Assembly (NCBI GenBank): GCA_022782605.1
Contig: JALFMW010000113.1
Location: 1 to 48,566, forward strand
Length of the DNA stretch: 48,566 nucleotides
Direction of reading: 5' to 3'
Source: Clostridium sp.
GTDB lineage: Bacteria > Bacillota > Clostridia > Peptostreptococcales > Peptostreptococcaceae
Of the stretch, positions 14,170 through 25,600 are shown piece by piece. Numbering within the stretch: the stretch's first letter is position 1; each line of letters starts with the position of its first letter. The notes beneath the pieces are model-generated. The model searched no databases. It saw only the letters and a list, made by a program, of their open reading frames with translations, and was not told the origin of the DNA. A program made the translations under genes and the position numbers.

Positions 14170-17100
14170 ATGGATGTAAATCTATAGAATTTAATTAATA
14201 GAGTAACTACTCTTGAAAATTTATTATAGAGATTGTTAAGATATTTAAATCCTACTGGAGGGGGTAGTGGGGATAGTAATAATTATTAGACCCAAATAGA
14301 TAATTTATAGAATGAAATAAATGGATTAAAGAAGAATAGTACTAGATTATTAGAGATAGTTAATGATACTATATCTGTTAACGTAAACTCAAGTGGAGAT
14401 GCTACAGTTGCTAATAATGAGAACTCTACTTTAAAATTAAAAATAGGTTCAGCTGATGCAACTATAACTGATGTAAGAATAGCTTCTGGTACTGGAAGTA
14501 ATTTAACTTATAACTCTTTTCCTTATAGTTATTTTTCTTTATCTTCTAATCTAAAAACTATTACTACATCTATTCCTGAATCTACACATATAGGAGTTGG
14601 GACAAAAGCATATACTATTAAAGTTACAGGTACTTATAATAACATTTCATTTTCAGAAGAAGCTACCCTTAAAATAGTTGGAATGACTATGGGGGATCCT
14701 GAAGCTAATTATGATTTAAAAGTAAGTGCTTCTACTATAAAACAAGATAATGATGGTAATAATTCTCCTTCTTCTATTGATGTATATATATTAAAGTCAA
14801 GAAAAGGAATATTTACAAAAATGAGAACTGACTCATTTGATGATAATAATTTCTCATTACAATATAAAATAGATAATGGAACTTTTACAACTGTTCCAGC
14901 AAGTGGAATAAGCACAGCTGGAGTTATCTCATAGATAGTTGTATAGGCTCTTTATAAAGGGGCAATATTTGATGAAGAAATAATTCATGTAGTAAAGGAT
15001 GGTATTGATGGAGATTCTACTCCATGCTCTTTTTCTGTTGATAATGATACAATATCTATAGATGTAGACGCTGATGGAATAGTTACAGAAGATAATACTT
15101 CAGAAGATTCAACTATATATTTATATTATGGAACTAACTTAGCTACTATAGATAAAATAGAATATGATAATAACAATGAAGTTGAAACTAAACCTGACTT
15201 TATAGCAATAAAGACTTCTCAATTAAGTACAGGAGAATCAGTTGCTATTGTAACTATTAATCCAAGTAAAGGAGATGAATCTTTTGTTAATTCTTATTTA
15301 AGCAAATCTCCTATTATATATAACTTTAAAGTAACTGGAAAATAGGTTACTAATGAAAGAACTATTAATTTATCAGGTGTTATAGGAATAAAATGTATAG
15401 CAACATAGTATGGAGAGTATAATTTAAGAGTATCATCTCATTCTATAAAGTCAGGAGATAAGAATGATCCAGAAGAATTAAAAGTATGGGTCGTTAAAAA
15501 TAATACTAAAGTATATCCACTTCCAAATGATTTAAGTATAAGTTATCAGTTTAAAGATAGCTTAGCTGCTAAATTAGTATCATTAGATTCTACCACAAGT
15601 GAAGGAACTATAGATGTGTCAGCTACTTAGCAACCTCTTACTATAACTTTAAATAGTAGTAGAGAAGGAACCATTGATAGTGAATATATTGGTATAACAA
15701 GAGATGGAAATGGAGGAAAAGCTGTAATCTTAATTGCAGATAATTCTACTATTTCTGTAGATGTAGATGTCGCAGGAAATGTAACCTCTGATAATTCATC
15801 TGAAGATTGTACCGTTTCATTAAATTATGGAGAAGATACCTTTAATTGTGAATTATCTGTTAACTCAGATAATAGTGCTAAGTGCACTAAATACGGAGTT
15901 ACTTTAGTAAAGGATCCATCCGGTCTTAAGGATATAACAAATACAATAAGAGTAAATCCATCTGCCGGAACTTATTATGGGCTAAAGCCTATTTTAATAT
16001 CATTTAATGTTAAAGCTATAAATAGTGCAGGAAGTGCAATAGGGGTTAATACAATATTTACCTTAAAACTAATTCCTTCTTAGTATGGAGAGTATGATTT
16101 AATTACCAATACAAGTATTATAGTAAGAACAACTACAGATGGAGCAAATCCTGTTTATAGTCCAGATTCATTATAGTATAGAATATAGAAGAAAACCCCA
16201 TTAAAAACAGAAATATAGAAGACTATACCATCTGGATTATACATAAGTCTAAATGGAACTACTATACTTCCTTCTGATACTTCTGATAATTCATATAATT
16301 TAGGAGATACAAATTGGAAAACCATAAGTTTAAATACTTTAGATTTTAATAAAAAATCTTATACTATAGAACTAAGATAGTAGAAAACAAGTACTCAGGA
16401 AGATTAGTTAGTAGATAGTTCGTATATAACTTTAACTACATTAAATATAGCTACTCCGGAAGAAAAACAAGGGCTAAATGGGGCAGTTATGAGAAATAGA
16501 GGTATTTATGATTCAACTACTTCTGATTATGTAAATTAGATGAATGATAAAACAGAAGGATTAGCTATAAGATATATGGATTATGTTATTTATCCAGAAC
16601 CTTCTTATGCTAATGGAGAATCAACTAATTCTCCAAATTACTATTTGGTAAATCCAGAATATGGGGAACTTAGATCTGATTATTCTTTACCTTAGGGACT
16701 AACTCCTGATTCTAATTATATTGCAGATTCTGACTTTACTTCAGCTAATTCTACTACTAAATAGAGCAAAGCATGGATCAAAGCATCTAAAATGAGTTTT
16801 GCTTATATATAGAATTTAATTGCAGATTATATAGACTCAAAAACTATTACAGCTGATGAAGTATTAGTAAAAGGAACAACTGATTCTGGGGATACTAATA
16901 TTGTTGGTGGACTTATAAATGGAGGTTCTTCTTCTGTAAATGATACTGATGCTGATAAAGTTATACTATTTGCTGGAACTAATTCAACAAAAGGATCGAT
17001 AAATGTAAGAGAAGCTCCATTTTATGTTACTAAAGCAGGATTAATGAGAGCAATTAAAGCATCTATATCAGGAGATATACTAGCTGAAACATTTACTGCA

Positions 17101-17949
17101 GGATTAGACTCTAGTAGATTTTAGATAAAATTAGGCGATGATGCTTTACAATTCTTTTATAATGGAACTGCATATGCTTCATTAGAATATGGAGAAAAAA
17201 CAATAAATGGAACCACTGCTACTACAGTATGGTTAGGTATATGGGTAAATGGAACTGGTTGGAAATGGATAGATTTAGGAAATGCTATGAAGACAGAGGG
17301 AGAATCTACAACATATACTGATATAGTTAATTTATACTCATTATCCGGAGGAGGAATCGGAACACCTGTTACTGAGACTCAAGTAAATAGTATTAGACTA
17401 GGTTCTGATGGAAAATATTATGTAGGATCAAATACTGCAAGTCTATCTTTACTTAATGGAGTATCTTATTATGAACTATAGGATAGTTATGCTAGTATAG
17501 TTGTGAATAGTAGCTATATAAATACATATAATGTAATATAGAGAGGGAGAATATATAATAAAGTATCATTTACTAATGGAGATAAAACATCATCTTTCGT
17601 ATACGTAGTAACTATTCCACAGGGAATTGAGATGAGTGACCATTAGTTAAAATTTAATGGAGAAAGAACATTTGTAAAAAAGGCATCTATAATTAATACA
17701 GATAATGATTTTTATAGTTATCTTGGATCTTCAGGAGAATCCTAGGGAATCAAAGTAACAGTTAATTCTGCATCAGGAACTTATTATTATGGCCAGGCTA
17801 CTATTGCACTTACTGAAGTATCAAGTACAGATCTAACTAAATTAGTAGTACATGTACCAACTGAAACAACTACATATAACTTAGCTTATCTAAATACTAA
17901 AAAATTTAGTACAGCATTAAACACTAAAAAATTAAACTTTAACGAATGA
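14170..17949 (+). CDS. Tail fibre protein with Ig-like repeats
   Basis: A 1259-aa protein starting 17 bases after the terminator. The N-terminus is a trimeric-coiled-coil-like heptad region (LINRVTTLENLLQRLLRYL, then a second helix after a Gly-rich linker). Repeated beta modules follow, including two copies of a motif like 'DNDTISIDVDADGIVT' and 'DNSTISVDVDVAGNVT', about 230 residues apart. From about residue 770 there is a pattern common in Bacteroides-phage host-specificity fibres (LNGAVMRNRG, then a segment with Y.QNLIADYIDSKTITADEV), followed by a C-terminal receptor-binding-like region. The role is probably adhesion; the receptor is unknown. It ends in TGA overlapping the ATG of the next gene. 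Confidence 0.8.
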
Positions 17950-18401
17950 TAAAACTTACTTTAAAAAGAAGATATAGAGGGAGTCAATATACTATTGGCT
18001 CTCTTTATATTAATAACTAGTATTTTTGCGATACATTAGAAGATAGAGATAGAGGATTATCTCAATAGATGTCTTTAGATAATATTAAATTAAAAAAGGT
18101 ATATGGAAGTACAGCTATACCTACTGGTACATACAGAATAAGTATGAATATTACTTCTAATAAGTTTAGTTCAAGATCTTGGGCTATCCCATATAAAGGA
18201 AAAATTCCAAGATTATTAAATGTCCCTGGATTTGATGGAGTTTTAATACATCCTGGAAATACAGATAAAGATACTTATGGATGTATATTAGTCGGAGAGA
18301 ATAAAGTAAAAGGATAGGTTATAAATTCTCAAAATACTTGGAAAAAGTTAATGGAAAAATTATTATAGGACAAAGAAAATATTATATTAACTATTATTTA
18401 A
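17946..18401 (+). CDS. DUF5675 family protein
   Basis: A 151-aa protein with the hallmark order of DUF5675: a short beta start, 'FCDTLEDRDRGL', 'KVYGSTAIPTGTYRI', 'PRLLNVPGFDGVLIHPGNT' and 'DTYGCILVG'. The conserved His in IHPGNT and Cys in YGCILVG are reminiscent of a YkuD-like (L,D-transpeptidase) catalytic His/Cys pair; this is my inference, as the family's reaction is not established to my knowledge. No signal peptide is seen. It sits between fibres and scaffold, so a role at the cell wall during infection or lysis is possible. Start ATG 17946 overlaps the preceding stop codon. Confidence 0.85.
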
Positions 18402-18422
18402 TAATTTCTTATATAAATTATT
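18400..18422 (+). terminator. Weak A/T-only stem-loop after DUF5675 gene
   Basis: Inverted repeat AATAATTT / AAATTATT with a 7-nt loop overlapping the stop codon. There are no G-C pairs and no clear U tract, so it may be only a weak transcript end or a chance AT palindrome. The 77-nt gap to the scaffold gene is otherwise featureless. Confidence 0.3.
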
Positions 18423-18478
18423 GAAATAAGTTAGATAATATTTTACATTTACAATGAACTATAAAATTAATGAATAAT

Positions 18479-19600
18479 ATGGCAATAGGAATTAATGACA
18501 TTGATTAGATTGATTTTGATGACCCTAATGAAGGGAGTCAAGAAAAATCAATTACAGAACAAAATTTTGGGGATGATATGACCTTTGAAAAACCCTATTT
18601 CGATGGAACTCAAAATAATTAGGAGTCTCCTAAATAGGAAGAAGAGGGAAATCCACAAACAGATAATGAAAATGAAGATGTAATAACTAAACTATTACAT
18701 TCTAAGGGCATTAAAGATCCTTCTAAAATTAAATTTGAAAATGAAGATGGTAATGTAGAAGATAGGGATTGGAACTCTCTTTCAGCAGATGAACAATTTA
18801 ATATATTATCTTAGCAAGAATCTTCCTCAGATTCAAATAATAATTTAAAAGAAGATGAATTAGCTCTTATATAGGACATGAGAAGGAATAGAATGTCTCC
18901 TGAAGAATATGCTGAAGCCTTACGTTAGCAGGGAGTATAGCAATATTTACAACAGTAGCCATAGGATGAACCTTCTTATGAAGTAGATGATTTTACAGAT
19001 GATGATTTATTTATGGCAGATTTATAGGCTAGAATTCCTGATATTACTGATGAAGAATTGGAGAATGCTTTAACTTAGGCAAAATCTAATGAAGAACTGT
19101 ATAAGAAACAAGTTTCTGGTATTAGAGAAGAATATAAGAGGCTTGAGGATTAGAAAAATTAGGAAAGAGAAGCTTATGAGCAACAATAGTAGACAGACAG
19201 CTTTAATTAGTTCGCAGATAGTATCGGAAATAGTATTAATCAACTAAGCGATATAGGGGGACTTGAAGTAGACTTAGATGATGAAGATAAATCCGAAATA
19301 GCTGATTTTATATTAGGAACTGATAAAGCTGGTGTCAGTAATTTAGGTAAGGCTCTTAATGATCCAGACACTTTAACAAAAATGGCATGGTTTGCATTAA
19401 AGGGCGCAGACACAATAGATGGAATGGTTGACTATTTCAAAGAACAGATTAAGCAAGTAAGGGAAAATAGTTATAGGAAAGGTATGGAGGATGCTAAAAA
19501 AGGATTGAAAACTCCTCCACGTGTAGTTGTAACAGAGCCAGCAAGTTCTAAGGTAAATTAGAGACCTGGAAATATTACATCTATCGACGACCTAGACTAA
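18479..19600 (+). CDS. Probable capsid scaffolding protein
   Basis: A 373-aa, very acidic, Gln/Glu/Asp-rich protein ending 18 bases before the MCP start codon. The N-terminus is disordered (many Asp, Asn and Gln). Two charged helical or coiled-coil segments lie around residues 150-240 (EDELALIQDMRRNRMSPEEY and the region with KKQVSGIREEYKRLEDQK). The C-terminal part is more ordered, ending in a basic, Pro-containing tail. About 20 TAG codons are read as Gln, one of the densest in the window. Gene order (immediately upstream of the MCP), acidity and helical composition fit a head scaffold; no protease motif is seen. Confidence 0.6.
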
Positions 19601-19618
19601 TTAAAAAGTTAAAATTTT

Positions 19619-22600
19619 ATGATTGTAGCAAATTTTGTAACAAACAGAGCAACGATGGGAGATACTAGAACTTATGAAGATTTTTATAAGTTCCTTGGTA
19701 TGTAATAGTGCCTGAGTAATTAGAGATAATTACATCATAATTGGGTGAAAACGGGGAAGTCCTCCAATTATTGGATAATCCCGTAGGAAGCTTTAGACAT
19801 AAAGAACCTCTAACGAATAGATATAACATTTAACAGAACCAAAAAGTTTGGTGGATATGGAATTAAGGAAAAAATCATTATTAATAGCATTAGTTTTAGG
19901 TGATGGATGTATAACAGAATAGACTAAAACTGTAAAAGGAAAGACTTATAGATATTCAAATTTTGAAGTAACACATTCTAGTAAACAAAAAGATTATATA
20001 GAATGGAAAGCAAATATCTGTAGAAAGCTAACTGGAAGAAGATGTAACATCTCAGAAAAATGTGTGGAAAAAAGAAAAATTAATGGAAAAATAACTCCGG
20101 CATTGAAGGCATATAGATTCACTTGCTGTCATAAATATTTTAGAATATTAAGAAAATGGCTTTATCCAGACGGAAAAAAGAAACTTAACCCGAAATATTT
20201 AAATTATTTAACTCCGGAAGGACTAGCTATTTGGTATATGGATGACGGAAGTACTTATATCGGAAAGAAAAATATATATGCTTTTACGTGTGAGATAAGT
20301 ACACATATTCCAGAAAAAGATGCTAATAAACTTATTGATATGTTTAGAAATAAATGGAACATAGAATTTCATTTACATAAAAAAGCGGAAAATCAATATA
20401 ATATTAGAACCTTTGGATGGAACTCAGTTAAATTTATTAATTTGATTAAACCCTTTGTACCAAACTGTATGGATTACAAAGTAAAAATTCCAGAATGTTA
20501 TAACCACGAGCGCCCAACTTCCTCGCTACAGGGAAGATGATATATTCTAAACTTATAGGATGGAAAACTATAAGAAATGTAGGATAAAGAGCCTACATGA
20601 TAATAAAATTGACTAGACCCTATAAATTAGGAGTTGTATCGAGATTATATCCCGAATTAACCGCAACATATCTAACAGAATCACTTAGAAATATATTCTA
20701 TTAGGATAGAAAAGCGGGAAACAAGTATCAAAGTATTGACTCAATGTATTAATTACAAAGTACATTTAAAATTCTTTAAATTGCTGGGAACTCTTATAGC
20801 TACAGTAAGACAATCAGCAGCATGATACCGATTGGGTATAGTGTTCAACGACTAGGAGAAATCCCTAAATCATTTAATGATTGAAAAATTGAATTATTAT
20901 GAAATATATAGTTTATCTAACAACAAATTTAAAATCTAGTATAAACGGAAGAAATAGAATCTATATTGGAGTACATAAGATAGAAAATCCGGATATAAAA
21001 GATGACTATTTAGGATGTGGGGTAAAATATAATACTCCATCAACTTATATGTTTCCTAAAACTCCTTTTTAGTATGCTGTAAAGAAATATGGACCTTAGG
21101 CTTTTAATAGAGTCACATTATTTATATTTGATACAGCAGAAGAGGCTTATAAAAAAGAATCTGAATTAGTAAATGAAGATTTTATTAAACGTTCAGATAC
21201 TTATAATGTTGCTTTAGGAGGAATTGGAGGAAGTTTGTACAAACAAGATCCTAAATGGCACACAAAATCTATAAATCAATTTGATTTACAAGGAAATTTA
21301 GTACATAAGTGGGAAAGCTCCATAGATGTATGCGAATTTTATGGATTCGATATACAAAAATTACAATGGGCATGTATTGATTGTTATAAATTCTTCGGAT
21401 TTTATTGGTCTAGAAATAAAAGTATAGATATAAAAAAATATAAATCAGAACATAAAAAATATACTTATTTATATAATTCTGATGGAAAATTCCTAACAGA
21501 ATTTGAATCTAGAACTGAATGTGCTAATTTTTTAAATTGTTGTCCGCAATCAATAAGTAATGCTTTAAGAAATTAGAAATCTATAAAAAATTATTATGTA
21601 AGTGATAAATTAGTAGATTTATTTATACCTAAAGCTAGAAAACAATTACAAAATGAAATTATATATTTATATGATGTAAATAATAATTTCATAGGAAAAT
21701 TTAAAGGTAAAGAAATAATGCCTGTTATTGGAACATATTCTTATAGTACAATAAATAAGGCATTTAACGATAATAAAGGTTGGTATAAGGATTTTTATTT
21801 ATCTTTAAATGAAATAACTAAAGTTCCTTCTAAAAAAGTTACTAAAAGTATAGATATTTATACTTTAGATGGGCATTATATAGAAACTTTAAATTCTCTA
21901 AAAGAAGTAAAAGAAAAATATAATGTTAATTCAGCAGAATTAAATAGAATATTGAAGGGAATTAAAACAGGAAAAAACTATATATTTAAATATAATAAAT
22001 GATATAGTCTAATCTTAATAGCGATATTAAGTTAATATAATGTTTGAGTGGGAGGTTAGTCTCTTAATTGAGTTTTGTTAGTTTTGACCTCCAAAATAAA
22101 CTCTTTAAATTGCTGGAAGTTTAGAGCTACAACTAAATAATCAGCAGCGTGATTGTGAACTTAACAATAGCGTTCAACGACTAGGAGAAATCCGTAAATT
22201 TTAAATTTAAAAACTGAGTTATTATGAAATATATAGTATATTTAACAACTAACATAAATTCTAGTATAAATGGGATAAATAGAATATATATAGGTGTTCA
22301 CCAAACTGAAAATCCTGAAATATTCGATGGATATATAGGTTGTGGAGTATATGTTAATTAGCCAAGTACATATATGTATCCTAAAACTCCATTTTAGTAT
22401 GCAGTAAAGAAATATGGAACAAATTCTTTTAAAAGAGAGATATTGTTTATATTTGAATCAAAAAAAGAAGCATATGATAAAGAAAAAGAAATAGTAGATA
22501 TTAATTTTTTGAAACAACCGCATGTATATAATGCATGTTTGGGAGGAATAAGTTATAACAATTATAAACCATTATATCAATTTAACTTAAATGGAAAATT

Positions 22601-25600
22601 AGTTAAAAAATGGGATTATTCTATAGAGGCTTATAATTTTTACAATTTACCAATGGAAAAATTTGAATATGCTATTCACGATAAACATCCATTAGTAAAT
22701 TGTTTGTGGAGTTCTAAAGAAAATATTGATATAACAGAATATACTACTAAATCTTGGGGAGAACCTAAAGTAACTCATTTATATTCTAAAGAAGGTAAAT
22801 GGTTAAAAGAATTTATATCTAGAAAAGAATGCGGAAATTATATTGGAGCATCCGAACAAGCTGTTGTAAAAGCTATTCAATAGCAAAGTTTAATTTCTAA
22901 AAACTATTATGTTAGTGATTCAATGGTAGATGAATTTATACTAAAACCTAGAAAACAATATGCCAAATCCTATATTTACCTATATAATCAAGAAGGAGAA
23001 TTTATAGGAAAATATTTAGGAAAAGAAATAATGCCTATAATAAATGAACATTCATGGGCAACAATTAGAGATTGTTTTAGATATAAAAAAGGATGGTATA
23101 AAAATTATTATTTATCTATGGAAAAAGTAGAAAAAATTCCAGAAAAACCTAATAATGGAATTAAAGTAGATATATATGATAAATATGGAAACTTTATAGA
23201 AACTTTAAATACTATAAAAGAAGTTAAAGAAAAATATAAAGTACCTTCATCTAAAATAAAAAATATACAATAGGGAAATAGATATTTTGAAAATTATATT
23301 TTTAAATATCATTCTAATAAATAATAAATGATATAGTCTAAAGGAAACTAACTATATTAAAAGAATTGAATTTGCCGCAGTTCCTGAAGGTGATGGAGCT
23401 GATGGTACTGAGATTACAATGGCTTTTAAAGAAAGATACTATGAAAAGTATGACATCTTTAAGATTGAAAAAACTATGCAATAGTGCATTGTAGTAAGTC
23501 GTCCAATAAGAAAATCTGACAATTACTGGGAAGTACAAGTTAGACTTATTGACAACGATTATAGTTCAGTTCTTGATTTAACTGGTTGTCAACCAGGTGA
23601 TACTACAAGATTTTAGTCAAATGCGATTAAACAATTTGTAGTTCAATTGGTAGTCGCACTATTAAGTGATTAATAGAACAAATAAATACTTTAATTATTG
23701 GGAAACCCTATTATTTAGGACAATCAATAGCGAAGATTAAATTTAATTTTAAATTTTGGGATAATTCCTAAAGATAAATAATTTTAATAACGTTTAACGA
23801 CTAGCCGCAAGGCGTAAATTTATGAAATATATTGTATATAAAACAACAAATTTAATAAATAATTATATTTATATTGGAGTACATAAAACACAAGATCCTA
23901 ACATATTTGATAGTTATATTGGATGTGGAGTATATATAAATAAACCATATACATACGAAAAAGCAAAAACAAAATTCCAACAAGCTGTAAAAGAATTTGG
24001 AACTTCCAATTTTAGAAGAGAAACATTAGCTATTTTTGATACTGATGTAGAAGCATATGAATTAGAAGAAAAATTAGTTAATGAAAATTTCTTAGCTAGA
24101 CCAGATGTATATAATATGGTATTAGGAGGAAAAATTAATACTACAGAAGGAATTACAGTTTTTCAATATGATAAAAATGGTAAATATATTACGAACTATA
24201 ATTCTTATGAAGATGCTGGAAAAGCTTTAAAAGTGCAAGCATCGTCGATTAGAAGAGCAGTTATATATAAATATACAGTAAATAATTATTATTTTAATAC
24301 TGATAAATTAGATTGCTTAGATTTATCATTATATACAAACAATATACATAAAATAAAAGTATATAGATATTTAAAATCTGGAAATTATGATTCTGAATAT
24401 GAATCATATGGAGAAGCTGCTAGAAATTCTAACAGTTCATCATCAAATATAAGAAGTGCTACTATTTTAGGATATTGTGTTAAAAATTTGTACTATTTTT
24501 CTTTTATTAAAGAATTAACATTTGATAAAGCTAGAACTAAACAAATTATGTTTAGGTCAGTTCATAAATATAATTCTAAGGGAGAATATATATGTTCTTA
24601 TAAATCTCAACTAGATGCTGAAAAAGAAAATCCTTATATAAATATAACTAAATGTATAAAACTCAAAACTCCAGATGAAAATGGATTTATTTGGGGATTG
24701 GAAAAATTACCAAATTATAATAAACCTGTTGGTGTATCAAAAAATTCTAAGAAAAAAGTAGGACTATTTGACGACCAAGGAAATATTATAAAAACATGGG
24801 AATCAGCTAGACAATGTGCAAAAGAAGTTGGTGGAGCTGTGCAAAATGTTTTATTAGGTAAATATAAAAGGCATAAAGGACATATATATAAATATATTTA
24901 ATAAATTGAAATGGGTATTAACTTATATTATTTAGTAAGTTAAAGATATAGTCTAATCTATATGGTAACATATAGCACATAATGGCCAGAACTACATGAA
25001 GAAGGATATTGCAAGTATCAAAGCAATATTGAACGTCATCGTAACTATATTACTACTCATCGTGTAGATGATAGTTATTCTGCATTATATGCAGCTCACG
25101 AAGATATCTTTATTTCTATTGCAGAAGGTAAAGATCAAGGAAACTTAAGTGAGACTATTTATAAGATGGATAAGAAGGAAAAGAATCTGTTGGATAACTT
25201 CTTATTCGTACGTAATAATGGCTTGAGTAACAGGTCATTTAAAATTCTTCTAATTGCTGGAAACCTAAACTAATTAGTAAGGCAATCAGCAGCCAAGATA
25301 TAAGTGCAAGGAAAGTCCGGCACTATATAAGGTTCAACGACTATCCGATTTAGGGTAATTAAATAATTAATAAAATGGAGAATAATTTTAAATATATTGT
25401 ATATCAAACAATCAATATAGTAAATAATAAAATCTATATTGGAGTACATAAAACTAATTTAAATAATGGATTTGATGGTTATATAGGAAATGGAGTGAAT
25501 ATAAATTATCCCTCTACTTATATGAATCCTAAATATCCATTTCAATTTGCTGTAAAAAAATATGGCACGGCAAATTTCAAAAGAACAACTTTATTTATAT

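Noticed and set aside
18421-18478. Sigma-70-like promoter (TTGAAA) before the scaffold gene
   Set aside because: No well-spaced -10 box follows, and such A/T-rich hexamers are expected by chance here.
20899-23324. Recent tandem duplication of a 1.3-kb unit giving introns 2 and 3
   Set aside because: The guides and exon targets differ and each matches its own site, so site-specific insertion fits better than simple duplication, although the ORFs are clearly paralogous.
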